Shown one piece after another: positions 36,892 to 45,021 of a DNA stretch of 49,479 nucleotides (positions are counted from its first letter, which is position 1; each line of letters opens with the position of its first letter). The DNA lies in the NCBI GenBank assembly GCA_012033205.1, contig JAAUSO010000033.1, positions 1 to 49,479 on the forward strand, in the 5' to 3' direction. The notes beneath the pieces were generated by a model that was given only the letters and a program-made list of their open reading frames with translations, made no database searches and was not told the origin of the DNA. The stretch is from Richelia sp. SL_2_1 (GTDB taxonomy: Bacteria > Cyanobacteriota > Cyanobacteriia > Cyanobacteriales > Nostocaceae). Both the position numbers and the translations under genes were made by a program.

Positions 36892-37244
36892 CTATTGCCT
36901 GGGAGCAAAGGTAAAAGAAATTGCAAAAAAGAATAAAAAATAGGCGAGAGGCGAAGAAGGTTGATTTTGTCTTTTATCTAAGAATTCTTGAATGGCGATT
37001 TCTAAAGCTTCTGTAAGTTGAATTTCGTTTTCAACACAATAAACCCGAAAGCTTTGAGCTAACGATTTCGGGGTAAGACCTGTAATTTGCGAATAGTTAG
37101 GGTTGCAGTTTTTCCCGTTAAGTTCTAGCTCAAACTCTTGAATCAGCGCTTTTTCAATTTGAACGCTGAGCATTTAGGTAAATGTAAACGTTCAACTAAT
37201 GGCAACGATGGCAGGTCTAAAGGGTTAATTCTTGCTACATTCAC
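36892..37244 (-). pseudogene. Degenerate second GIY-YIG copy fused to a ribbon-helix-helix-like domain
   Basis: The ATG-started frame (36892-37173, 93 aa) begins LSVQIEKALIQEFELELNG, which matches the C-terminal end of the neighbouring GIY-YIG nuclease (EIETALINHFEPLLNG). It then switches to the ribbon-helix-helix-like sequence found at 37711-37947. Upstream, another frame (37174-37244) reads INPLDLPSLPLVERLHLP, matching the N-terminus of the same nuclease (IDPLELPSLPLTERSQLP). So this locus is a second nuclease copy that lost its middle (~45 codons, including the GIY and YIG strands) and shifted frame, then joined a DNA-binding domain. The product may still be made from the internal ATG. Confidence 0.65.
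36959..37105. repeat. Direct repeat, copy 1 (147 bp)
   Basis: Nearly identical to 37748-37894; I count about 7 differences by eye over 147 bases. It encodes the shared ribbon-helix-helix-like segment. Confidence 0.85.
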
Positions 37245-37705
37245 TGGTTATCTTCTCTTTGTTTGCGCTCTCTACGTTCAATCAATGCTCTTTTGACTAT
37301 TGCGAGGATTAGCTGCGGTACACTTCTGAACTCTTCTTCAGCCCACCGTTGCAATTCCTCATAATCTTCTGGCTCAAAAGTAACGGTAGTTCTGGGTTTT
37401 TTGAATGGCAACTCCGAGCCATTTAGCAGCGGCTCGAAGTGATTTATGAGAGCAGTTTCTATTTCAATTAGCAGGTGGTGTTCACTGCATTCAAACCATG
37501 CAACTCTTACTGATTCGTTTAATTCTTTAAGCTGTTCCCATCTGTGATGACCTAACCAACGGTCACGCAGATTAACCGTTCGTCCGATATACAAAACACT
37601 TTTATCCGTTAGAACAAAGTATACGCATGGCTGTCTTGGTAGCTGTGAACGTTCAGTTAATGGTAGGGATGGCAATTCAAGTGGATCAATATTGTAATAG
37701 TTCAT
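37241..37705 (-). CDS. GIY-YIG nuclease with C-terminal ribbon-helix-helix-like domain
   Basis: This is a small endonuclease-family protein, 154 aa. The catalytic fold shows the VYFV strand (~28), SVLYIGRTVNLRDRW (GIY-YIG second strand plus Arg, ~36-50), a His in LGHHRW and the metal-binding Glu in EIETALINHF, with NG near the end. Residues about 103-145 look like a ribbon-helix-helix DNA-binding or oligomerisation domain (RTTVTFEPEDYEEL, then LILAIVKRALIE). It lies between two copies of a 147-bp direct repeat and next to its own degenerate copy. The role is unknown: a stand-alone nuclease, a regulator or a mobile passenger. Confidence 0.85.
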   Translation of the reverse strand: MNYYNIDPLELPSLPLTERSQLPRQPCVYFVLTDKSVLYIGRTVNLRDRWLGHHRWEQLKELNESVRVAWFECSEHHLLIEIETALINHFEPLLNGSELPFKKPRTTVTFEPEDYEELQRWAEEEFRSVPQLILAIVKRALIERRERKQREDNQ

Positions 37706-37710
37706 GCGTT

Positions 37711-37947
37711 CTACTTATTTTGGTTTATTTCTTCTTCGGTTGAAGGAGGTTGATTTTGTCTTTTGTCTAAGAATTCTTGAATGGCCACTTCTAAGGCTTC
37801 TGTAAGTTGAATTTCGTTTTCAACACAATAAACCCGAAAGCTTTGAGCTAACGACTTCGGGATAAGACCAGTAATTTGCGAATAGTTAGGGTTGTTACGT
37901 CTGCCCAATATCTCTTCCTTGAATACTTTATATAAACCATTTTCCAT
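37711..37947 (-). CDS. Small ribbon-helix-helix-like protein
   Basis: This protein is 78 aa from ATG 37947. That start is chosen over the longer frame to 37992 because AAGG lies about six bases before it and the extra N-terminus (Cys and Gln rich) is not shared with the paralogue. The core PKSLAQSFRVYC-ENE then TEALE-AIQEFLDKR fits a CopG/ParG-like ribbon-helix-helix. It ends 5 bp before the GIY-YIG start and is probably co-transcribed with it. It could be a plasmid copy-number or partition regulator; that is inference. Confidence 0.65.
   Translation of the reverse strand: MENGLYKVFKEEILGRRNNPNYSQITGLIPKSLAQSFRVYCVENEIQLTEALEVAIQEFLDKRQNQPPSTEEEINQNK
37748..37894. repeat. Direct repeat, copy 2 (147 bp)
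   Basis: Partner of 36959-37105, in the same orientation, 643 bp apart. Recombination between the copies would remove the GIY-YIG nuclease gene. Confidence 0.85.
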
Positions 37948-38310
37948 TTTTACCTTGCAATAACAAAATTTTGATATATTGCGCTGTTGCAACAGCGCAA
38001 TATTGTGTTAGCCTAGCATCATAAATAAAAAACCCAAAATCCTTACGCTGCCAAAATTACAGCCTATTTTTGGGGCAAATTCGTATTGCCGTTGAGCCTA
38101 TGAGCAAGGGTACATATATAGGTACTTATGAGAGGAGTCTAATTACATCAAAACATTGAAAACTCTTGCCCAGAGGTTATTTCAAGCCTTGAAAAAATGA
38201 TTTTCATTCAATTGTTGTCCAACTTATCAGATAGGTGTCCAAGGGTATTGATACATGGTTCAAAGTTATTGACGTACCTGATAACTAAGAATTTAGGGAT
38301 AGCTATCTAC

Positions 38311-38339
38311 TTGATACATCACCTCCGTATATCTATGTA
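38311..38339 (+). promoter_or_regulatory. Candidate sigma-70-type promoter of the 38-43 kb operon
   Basis: TTGATA (38311-38316), 17-base spacer, TATGTA (38334-38339), then ATG at 38360. The predicted leader is only about 15 bases and carries no clear Shine-Dalgarno. The rest of 37993-38310 is non-coding. Confidence 0.5.
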
Positions 38340-38359
38340 GTATTAGTAGTAATTAATAT

Positions 38360-38872
38360 ATGACAAACAAAAACTACTTAAGAAAGTACGCTCAGCTCAG
38401 AAGCCTTTACGAGCAGACTTTAGGAAAGAAAATCTCGGATATAACTTGGTACAGGTTGGTTGCTTCGATGAAGCGCCACTTAGGGTTTGCAGTAGAAAAT
38501 CCTTCAAGTGAAGCGATAGTCAAGTCAGTTGCACAATTCAAGTCACGCTATAAGCGATTTTCGTTTACGAGTGAAGATTTCCAAGAATGCTGGAAAGTCT
38601 TTCATAAATATAGAAACAGTAATCAAACCTTTACTTGTGACTCGTTTCTACACGACTTGACAAAAACATTAGAGATAAACGAAATACCTAGAAGCACAAA
38701 ATATCACTGGTTTAGTCGCTGTGGATTATCTTATTCAGCCAATAAAAAGTTCAATAACGATGATTTCGCATTAGTTGCACTTGGTGCTGCCAAATGGGCA
38801 TTTAATAAGCGCATTACTGGCTCAAAATTTAACACGCCCAAACCTAGAATTGAAGTTTTAGCTATTGAATGA
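38360..38872 (+). CDS. Unrecognised basic protein, first gene of the 38-43 kb operon (170 aa)
   Basis: I do not recognise this protein. It is basic (many Lys/Arg) and aromatic-rich, with repeated helical segments (YLRKYAQLRSLYEQTLGKK, WYRLVASMKRHLG, FQECWKVFHKYRN). No membrane helix or catalytic motif is seen; the basic helical character would suit nucleic-acid binding. It heads a plus-strand gene run and has a promoter-like sequence just upstream. The next gene is 85 bp away. Confidence 0.7.
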   Translation: MTNKNYLRKYAQLRSLYEQTLGKKISDITWYRLVASMKRHLGFAVENPSSEAIVKSVAQFKSRYKRFSFTSEDFQECWKVFHKYRNSNQTFTCDSFLHDLTKTLEINEIPRSTKYHWFSRCGLSYSANKKFNNDDFALVALGAAKWAFNKRITGSKFNTPKPRIEVLAIE

Positions 38873-38957
38873 ATATGACTCAAGGACGGAATTTCAAAAT
38901 CAAACAATTAGAGTTAATTATCTTGAATTAATAGTTTAGTAACTGGAGAAAAACGAC

Positions 38958-39554
38958 ATGGCTACTACAAAATTTCAGAACAACGTTCGGACAAGATTGT
39001 ACAAGAAGAATTATCAGGGTTTTTCACAAAGCGATTTTTTAGAAGCTGCAAAAATTATAGGCTGCGATGATTTAGATAACCCTACCCACGAACAAATAAA
39101 AGCAGGGGTACAGTACTTGATTGATAAACATAATCAATCTCTAGCTTTGACAGAATCAGAAGCTACTCAAAGAACGGAAAATTCAACCGCCATTACCAAT
39201 CAGCAAAAAGAACAATTAATATCAGTACAAGCTGAATCGTTGGGAATAGAGTTGAGCGAATCAGAAATCACAGATATTTCTCAAACCGTTAGCGATTCAT
39301 TTACCGACTTCGTTAGTGCTGTAGAAACTATCAACTCATCAATCAAAGATTATGCACAAAGTAAATTTGATGAAGTTGAACAAAAAATTGATTCTAGCAA
39401 CAGCAACCTGCGTGACTATATCAATAAGAGAACTACCAGCTTGCAAAGAAAGAGTGTAGAAGGAGCTATAACAACAAAGGAGGTACTAGAGCAAAAAAGC
39501 TCTAGCCTCAAAAGCTTCTTCAAAAGTCTCTCAGCAGCTTTCAAAACACAGTAA
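38958..39554 (+). CDS. Unrecognised soluble helical protein of the operon (198 aa)
   Basis: I do not recognise it. The first ~60 residues are compact and basic (NVRTRLYKKNYQGF, then DFLEAAKIIGCDD), with spacing like the start of the preceding gene product. Residues 70-180 are acidic and helical with coiled-coil periodicity (SDSFTDFVSAVETIN, KFDEVEQKIDSSNSN), and the tail is basic. No membrane helix. Its stop overlaps a downstream open frame in the +1 register that carries a membrane helix (see 39706-39888). A Shine-Dalgarno-like GGAG lies upstream of the ATG. Confidence 0.7.
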   Translation: MATTKFQNNVRTRLYKKNYQGFSQSDFLEAAKIIGCDDLDNPTHEQIKAGVQYLIDKHNQSLALTESEATQRTENSTAITNQQKEQLISVQAESLGIELSESEITDISQTVSDSFTDFVSAVETINSSIKDYAQSKFDEVEQKIDSSNSNLRDYINKRTTSLQRKSVEGAITTKEVLEQKSSSLKSFFKSLSAAFKTQ

Positions 39555-39705
39555 TCACTTAACGTTTAGCAGAGCATTCAAGCTGCTATCAATCGTTATT
39601 CCTGCTTTATTCTTAATAGATTACTGTTACCAATCAATCAGCTATCACTTCAAATACCAAGCCTACTTAGAAAGAAAAGACAGAATACAGCAATACCAAC
39701 AATGG

Positions 39706-39888
39706 ATGCAATATCAATGTACAGAAATACTAACAGAAGAGAGGATTAATCGCTGTGAAAAATACTGGCAAGCTAAAAAACTTGGTTTCTTCCAAATCGC
39801 GCCACCTAGAAAGACAACTTCGTGGAAAATTCAACGCTTCCACAAACCTAATTTACAGGGCATTAATGGGCGACCAAAAAGCACTTAA
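39706..39888 (+). CDS. Small membrane-protein frame overlapping the next gene; start unclear
   Basis: The frame is open from 39490 to 39888 and reads as real protein. About 30 residues in lies a membrane helix (FKLLSIVIPALFLIDYC), then a basic segment with paired cysteines (QYQCTEIL, INRCEKYW) and a basic tail. The first ATG is 39706, after the helix. No ATG, GTG or TTG precedes the helix, so either a rare start (for example CTG near 39583) or +1 frameshifting from the upstream gene would be needed. It overlaps the 217-aa gene by 134 bp in another frame. It may instead be a remnant. Confidence 0.35.
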   Translation: MQYQCTEILTEERINRCEKYWQAKKLGFFQIAPPRKTTSWKIQRFHKPNLQGINGRPKST

Positions 39889-40408
39889 ACTAATCGGTCA
39901 AATGGGAAATGATGGAGCCAAAATAAGCGAATTTGCCCCCAAAGTTAAAGACAACATGATTGCTGCTATTAAAGGAGCAGAAGATTTAAATACAACCCTA
40001 GCAGCCATTTATAAACAAGCTGGTGTAAGTGGAGAACGAATAGAACGAGAAATACAATCATCCATTCTCGCCGACGATAAATTAGCAAATCAATTAGAAG
40101 AACTAAACCTTGACTTTGAAGGAGCTAAGAGCAAAGAAGAATTGCGCCATAAACAAGCTAAAGAACATATTACATTAAAAGCTTGGGTAGACCGTCATAT
40201 GATGTCAATCGATGGCGAATACAAGATGCTGCAAGAAGAATTAAAGACAGAAGTAAGACAGCAAACAATTGATTTACAACATGATAAAGAACTGGGTAAC
40301 TATTATCTTGATGCTGGCGATAATGCTAGAGACGATTTAAAACCCAAGAAACAATATGCAGGTCGTTCAATAATTCAAAAAATCAAAAATGCAATTCTTG
40401 GATTCTAG
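39755..40408 (+). CDS. Unrecognised coiled-coil protein of the operon (217 aa)
   Basis: I do not recognise it. The GTG start at 39755 has a good Shine-Dalgarno (AGAGAGG about 10 bases upstream); an internal ATG at 39866 is an alternative. Residues 1-40 are very basic, followed by an alternating hydrophobic helix region (IGQMGNDGAKISEFAPK), then an acidic coiled coil (LANQLEELNLDFEG) and a basic C-terminal helix (IIQKIKNAILGF). No catalytic motif or membrane helix is apparent. The gap to the next gene is 180 bp. Confidence 0.7.
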   Translation: MKNTGKLKNLVSSKSRHLERQLRGKFNASTNLIYRALMGDQKALKLIGQMGNDGAKISEFAPKVKDNMIAAIKGAEDLNTTLAAIYKQAGVSGERIEREIQSSILADDKLANQLEELNLDFEGAKSKEELRHKQAKEHITLKAWVDRHMMSIDGEYKMLQEELKTEVRQQTIDLQHDKELGNYYLDAGDNARDDLKPKKQYAGRSIIQKIKNAILGF

Positions 40409-40588
40409 TTGTCATTCGCAAGTTAGAAGTTGGAGAAGAGAAGATTCACAGGCTACCTTTCAAACATTCTTCCCTATAACTATAACTTTGATGGGAGAAG
40501 TTTGAATAATCAAGTAAGAATACTACCATTTATCCATCTTCCTTCTTCAATTATCCTTCTTTTTTATTCCCTCTTACTTCATTAACAT

Positions 40589-41149
40589 ATGTTAGATAAA
40601 TTTGAAGATTTAGAAGAACAAGAACATTCAGAAACTATCCCAGATACTCAATTACCCAAAGACTTAATACAGCATCTGGAAGAACGTAAAAAACATAGAA
40701 AGCAAGTCATTCAAACAACGGAACTAGTACAGAAATATTTTATAAGTTGGTCGTTAAGTACTAGCGGATTTTTTCTTGCACGACTGCTTTTATTAATCAA
40801 CGGTGGTGCATCTTTATGGCTTGCAGCAGGACTATGTTTTTCTATTTGTTCAATCAGTTCAATAGTTGGTTTATCTGGGTTTAGAGCTAATTATAACGAC
40901 GGATTTGAGGTTGAAGGAATGGAAAAACCAGTAAAAACAATAGGTGGCTTTGTAATCGCTGCTGGAAGCACTTGGCTAGCTATCAAAGATTATCAATACT
41001 TCCAGCAAATGACTACAGATAGCGCCTATCAAATCAGTGCAGACATTCAGACTATTTATCAAGAAAGACCTTGGTTAGACCCCTGGTTATCAATTGGTAT
41101 TGCGGCATTCATAGTAATTAGTTCGTTATTTCTTATTAGCAGGAGATGA
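40589..41149 (+). CDS. Four-helix membrane protein of the operon (186 aa)
   Basis: I do not recognise this family. A charged 55-residue cytoplasmic start is followed by four hydrophobic segments, at about 58-74, 76-96, 112-128 and 162-182 (for example WLSIGIAAFIVISSLFLI), ending in an RR tail. It overlaps the downstream ATPase gene by 4 bp (ATGA), so the two are translationally coupled and probably form one complex in the membrane. Confidence 0.75.
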   Translation: MLDKFEDLEEQEHSETIPDTQLPKDLIQHLEERKKHRKQVIQTTELVQKYFISWSLSTSGFFLARLLLLINGGASLWLAAGLCFSICSISSIVGLSGFRANYNDGFEVEGMEKPVKTIGGFVIAAGSTWLAIKDYQYFQQMTTDSAYQISADIQTIYQERPWLDPWLSIGIAAFIVISSLFLISRR

Positions 41150-42669
41150 GTAAAAATACGATTGAACTATCAGCTATTGTCATATCAGCAGTAGTCGGCT
41201 TAACCGGCTTCTGCTTTTCTCATTCACGTCAACCTTACCCACTAGCACAAATACAATTCTGTCCGCAAACTGCTAATAAAAAAGAGAACATTTTAACTGA
41301 TAATAATATTGCTAAAAAACTTAAATATTATGACTTAGAAAAAGCACAAAAGAAACTAGATAGTAAATACTGCCATCAACCAAGATATGTCCTTGCAGAA
41401 GAGTGGGATAAATATAACAGCTACGGCTCAATTATTCCATACATGGGTAGCACAATTAGCTTAGTAAGAATTATCCCTAGAGATAACCCTTATCAAATAT
41501 ACGGTAATATAGCTTCCGTTCTAGGATTGTGGGGTATTTCATTAACGCTAGCTTCTCGTGTCGGTAGGCTTAAAAAATCCGATTATCAACTAGGAGAAGA
41601 AGAAAAAACCACAGCTTATTATAATTGGCAACAACACCGACGCAACCGAGATATCAAACAACACTCAAACCAACTACATACAGATACTTTAAAAGATGGC
41701 TTAACTCAAGAAGATTTGCAGCAAAGAAAAGAATTAGGGCTAACCGATGATGAAAACGAAGCTATCAAAAATCAACTGCAACTAGAAGATTATCTCAAAG
41801 CCAGAGCCGTAAAACATTCCGACATGGACAAACAAATTGCTTCTAATTTACTAGATAAACACAAAGCAGAAAAAGAAATAGATAAATTACAAAATAAAAA
41901 ATCATCTCAAACAAATATTAATCAACAAGGAAGCGACAAACAACTGGTTAACTCCCTTATAGAAGCCCTCAAATCCCATGAAGACGGTTGGCTGTATGAC
42001 CTTATCAAAAACGCTAAACCCCTATGGCTCATAGGTTCTCAAGGTAGCGGTAAAACCAATACCGCAGGTGCGATAGCGAAGCGCTGCTGCAAGCAGATCG
42101 CATTAATTCGTAAATACTGCTTCGATGCACCAATTTACCAACTAATTGATAGACACGCTACCGGAGAAAACTGGGAAGTATGGAAACTACTTGATGCTAC
42201 ATTAAAAGCCGAATCAGAAGAAGAAATCGGACAGTCTTTGGAGGATGCAACTGATAGATGGTTACAAAGAATCAAAGAAAAACCATCTACCAAACAACAA
42301 ATAATTATTGATGAATTTACCAACCTGAAGAAAATTGATAGCTGTAAAGAAGCAGCAATGAAATTCTTCTCCATGCATCTTACAGATACCCGTAAAGCTA
42401 AAGAATACTTCATTGGTGTTAACCACTATTTTACTAATGAAAGCACCGTAGAAGGAACATTTGAAGCCAGGAAATCAGGAACAATTCAACTTAAAAAGTT
42501 CTCAGCCAATGGAGAAACACCATTATCTAGAGTGCAGATTGTACATGGATTGGTTGATGAGAATGGCAACGAATTGGAAGAAGTAGAAAGAACATTACCA
42601 GTGTGGTTGAAAGCCAATAATATTTATGGGCATTTTAACGGTAAACCAATAGATTTTAATCATGAATAG
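41146..42669 (+). CDS. Membrane-anchored P-loop ATPase (FtsK/TraG/HerA-like in layout), 507 aa
   Basis: This is a P-loop ATPase with two N-terminal membrane helices (about 6-24 and 122-142), a loop with three Cys between them, and a cytoplasmic charged linker. The ATPase has Walker A LIGSQGSGKTNTAGA (~297) and Walker B QQIIIDEFTNLKK (~385), then a stretch with an NHYFTNEST sensor-like segment and a C-terminal PVWLK end. This layout resembles type IV coupling proteins or a minimal FtsK, but the ATPase core is short and I cannot place it in a known family. It overlaps the upstream four-helix protein by 4 bp and the next membrane protein by 8 bp, so the three form a coupled unit. It may power DNA or protein movement across the membrane, or a defence complex. 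Confidence 0.8.
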   Translation: MSKNTIELSAIVISAVVGLTGFCFSHSRQPYPLAQIQFCPQTANKKENILTDNNIAKKLKYYDLEKAQKKLDSKYCHQPRYVLAEEWDKYNSYGSIIPYMGSTISLVRIIPRDNPYQIYGNIASVLGLWGISLTLASRVGRLKKSDYQLGEEEKTTAYYNWQQHRRNRDIKQHSNQLHTDTLKDGLTQEDLQQRKELGLTDDENEAIKNQLQLEDYLKARAVKHSDMDKQIASNLLDKHKAEKEIDKLQNKKSSQTNINQQGSDKQLVNSLIEALKSHEDGWLYDLIKNAKPLWLIGSQGSGKTNTAGAIAKRCCKQIALIRKYCFDAPIYQLIDRHATGENWEVWKLLDATLKAESEEEIGQSLEDATDRWLQRIKEKPSTKQQIIIDEFTNLKKIDSCKEAAMKFFSMHLTDTRKAKEYFIGVNHYFTNESTVEGTFEARKSGTIQLKKFSANGETPLSRVQIVHGLVDENGNELEEVERTLPVWLKANNIYGHFNGKPIDFNHE

Positions 42670-43129
42670 AATAAAAAATAAATTACAACAATTTCAAGAA
42701 ATAGGGATTTGGTATTCGTTAGCTTGCTTATCAAGCTGGGCAACAGCTATAAGTATTAGCATATTTATTGTTTCTGGATTTGGATTAATAGCTTTACCAC
42801 TAACAGGGAATAAAACTCCCTATTCACTTAAAAAGACAAATTATGGAAGCTGTGGATTTGCAATTGGGTTTATTTTATTAGGAGCAGGAGCAGCAGCCCA
42901 GGGGGATAGGGATACTTCATATATGCTGGTTAGATTAAGTAGAAGATATGAAAATGATAAGGGAGAAAGGGGAGATTATTTATCCTCTCAATGTTTGGGT
43001 TGTAAATATGCTTCGGGCAATTATTTATTACCTTGCGCTGTTAATCCTAATCTTAAAAAAGATGAATATTGTAGTTATTTTAAAGTTAAATCTGAGAATA
43101 CTTCTATTGTGGATGAGTTGGAAAAATAG
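42662..43129 (+). CDS. Two-helix membrane protein with a C-terminal four-Cys motif (155 aa)
   Basis: I do not recognise it. Two hydrophobic helices lie at about 18-45 (SISIFIVSGFGLIALPL) and 62-80 (CGFAIGFILLGAGAAA). The cytoplasmic tail holds four cysteines in the pattern C-x2-C-x10-C-x11-C (CLGCKY, LLPCAVNP, EYCSYF), typical of a small metal-binding knuckle. It overlaps the ATPase gene by 8 bp and is the last gene of the operon. Confidence 0.72.
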   Translation: MNRIKNKLQQFQEIGIWYSLACLSSWATAISISIFIVSGFGLIALPLTGNKTPYSLKKTNYGSCGFAIGFILLGAGAAAQGDRDTSYMLVRLSRRYENDKGERGDYLSSQCLGCKYASGNYLLPCAVNPNLKKDEYCSYFKVKSENTSIVDELEK

Positions 43130-43287
43130 CAATGCTATATAAAATCATCCTTGAAATAAATAATTTTAACGTACAATAATACATATTATTTTAAACTTAT
43201 AAATTAAGAAATAATCACCAATAAATAACGTCATTCCAACGTCAATTCATTCTTATTTATATCCACCACTAATCGTTTATTTTGTAA

Positions 43288-43647
43288 TCATTGACGACCA
43301 AGTAAAACTTCCGTTAAACCTTTACCAACGTGTACGGGAATATCAAGTTCTTGACCATCAAAATTAACTCTACCCATATAGATTTCAAATCTTACATCTC
43401 TCCGTGCAGTCCGCATGATTTGTTGGTCAATATAAGTCCAACCCAGTGCATCTAAATCTTGCTCATCAATCGCTAACCAATAAGAAAATCCCGTATCGAG
43501 CATCGCATCAACTGGCAATTCCAATCCATCAGAAGTTATTAAATTAATTTCAAAAAGTAGCGCATCCTCATCACCCTTCGGGTTCGCCAGTTTGCTTATG
43601 CCGGGGAACCCGTCCACCGCAACTGGCTCACCAAAAAATCCGTTCAT
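43288..43647 (-). CDS. Clan AA (retropepsin-like) aspartic protease family protein
   Basis: This is a 119-aa single-domain aspartic protease-like protein: the active-site DTG lies in AMLDTGFSYWLAI (~57), followed by a hydrophobic-hydrophobic-Gly end (VLLGRQ). Single-copy proteins of this type dimerise in the retropepsin family. The ATG at 43647 shares one base with the stop of the upstream small protein (TAATG), so they are translationally coupled; the frame continues to 43662 but without a better start. The substrate is unknown; the coupled partner is a candidate. Confidence 0.85.
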   Translation of the reverse strand: MNGFFGEPVAVDGFPGISKLANPKGDEDALLFEINLITSDGLELPVDAMLDTGFSYWLAIDEQDLDALGWTYIDQQIMRTARRDVRFEIYMGRVNFDGQELDIPVHVGKGLTEVLLGRQ

Positions 43648-43970
43648 TATATTGTTCCGCAAGCCCCAGTCTCGTTAATTCGGAAAGTATGGTGTATTTT
43701 ACCAGGATACTTTTCACGACACTTTTGCCAAGCCACTTCTAAATTCTTATCAACGAAATATTCACCACTGTCCGGTTCAACAGTAACATACCAGTTATAA
43801 TGAGTTTCAATTAATTCCGATTTCACTTTATCAAATACTGGTTTGCAACGCTGGTAAAAAGCCTCACGTTCAGCTTCACGCTGCGCTTTTTGTTCTTCCG
43901 TCCATTGTATTTCTGGGAATATTCTTCCTCTACGGGCAGTGCGAGTAGATTTATAATAGGTCATATTCAC
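43647..43970 (-). CDS. Small protein with a DSGEYF motif, coupled to the protease (107 aa)
   Basis: I do not know its function. A basic start with an RTARRGRIFPE segment is followed by a charged helix (EEQKAQREAEREAFYQ) and a C-terminal alpha/beta part with VTVEPDSGEYFVD and KYPGK. The same VEPDSGEYF / KYPG signature occurs in 44087-44362, so the two are paralogues. Its stop overlaps the protease start. It may be the protease's partner, substrate or antitoxin-like regulator. Confidence 0.75.
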   Translation of the reverse strand: MNMTYYKSTRTARRGRIFPEIQWTEEQKAQREAEREAFYQRCKPVFDKVKSELIETHYNWYVTVEPDSGEYFVDKNLEVAWQKCREKYPGKIHHTFRINETGACGTI

Positions 43971-44086
43971 TTCTCCAAATTAAATTATTATAAACTGCGA
44001 GTAATATTTTTTAAATTAAGGCTTATTGACGCTCCAACCAGAATGCAATTTTAATCATTTATACTTCCCATTCTTAATTTATTATA

Positions 44087-44362
44087 CTATGTTAATTTAA
44101 AAGTACAAATTAATCGTCCTGGATATTTTATTGCAAGTTCCCTCTGAGCGACTTTTTTGTTAGCATTAATAAAATACTCGCCACTATCGGATTCTATAGC
44201 AACATACCCCAAACGCCCGTGATTATTGCTTAATTCAGAACAAAGCTTATTATAAATTGAACGCGCACGCGCAATATATCCCGGACTTGCCTTCTTAGAT
44301 GTAAATTTATTAGTGTACTGCCTCATTCCCACCCAAGGGCTTCTAAAAGAAGAATTGCTCAT
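44087..44362 (-). CDS. Paralogue of the DSGEYF-motif protein (91 aa)
   Basis: A shorter relative of 43647-43970: a basic N-terminus, a helix with IYNKLCSELS, then VAIESDSGEYFIN and KYPGRLICTF. It lies 116 bp upstream of its paralogue on the same strand but has no protease directly after it. Function is unknown. Confidence 0.7.
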   Translation of the reverse strand: MSNSSFRSPWVGMRQYTNKFTSKKASPGYIARARSIYNKLCSELSNNHGRLGYVAIESDSGEYFINANKKVAQRELAIKYPGRLICTFKLT

Positions 44363-44406
44363 ATTATTAATTACTCCTACAATAAGAGAAATTATTACTT
44401 ATTCCT

Positions 44407-45021
44407 TTACATTACTGGATGATATAAACCCGTATCTTGATTATATTCCCACCCAATATTAGAAGTATCCCGACGCTTGCACCACGCCACAAAATGCGGA
44501 GATGGTAAATCAATTCTTTGCTTGCGTACAGTTTCTAAACTTACACCGAATCTCAAAGCTAAACCTTCCTCTGTTAACGGCTGTATTCGCGGAGTTTGCC
44601 TAGAGGAAGAAGAATTGTTGTAGTAAGATTTTTTATTATTTTTATGTTGATTATTTAGATGATTTTGTATCTGTCTGATGGCATCAGTAAATTGCTCTAT
44701 TCTAGAAACAATAGAATCAACTTTATCTTCTAAATTGTTTATGCGTTCGGCATCAACAATTTCATTACTACTACATTCATCCGTCTTATTTGACTCAACT
44801 TTATCAAGACGTTCCATTATTTCAGATAAAGTTTTAGAATTAGTATCATACCTACTACTGCTGCTACAATAAAACGTTGAAATTAACTCTTCTAAACCTT
44901 GAAGAATCTCACTTGTTCTTCCTTGACGATGCAACCGGGATAATTCCCGTACTGCCCCTATTATTGGAGTAGGCACGCGAATCATTTGACTGGGCTTATG
45001 TTCTGGAGAAGAATCGGGCAT
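44407..45021 (-). CDS. Coiled-coil protein with C-terminal HTH-like domain (204 aa)
   Basis: Residues 1-60 are helical with a plasmid-protein look (RVPTPIIGAVRELSRLHRQG). About 85-135 form an acidic coiled coil. About 155-180 form an HTH-like segment (LTEEGLALRFGVSLETVRKQR) followed by a W-x-R region (AWCKRRDTSNIGWEYNQDTG). A DNA-binding role is likely; such proteins occur on cyanobacterial plasmids, but I can name no family. It is transcribed away from the recombinase. Confidence 0.72.
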   Translation of the reverse strand: MPDSSPEHKPSQMIRVPTPIIGAVRELSRLHRQGRTSEILQGLEELISTFYCSSSSRYDTNSKTLSEIMERLDKVESNKTDECSSNEIVDAERINNLEDKVDSIVSRIEQFTDAIRQIQNHLNNQHKNNKKSYYNNSSSSRQTPRIQPLTEEGLALRFGVSLETVRKQRIDLPSPHFVAWCKRRDTSNIGWEYNQDTGLYHPVM

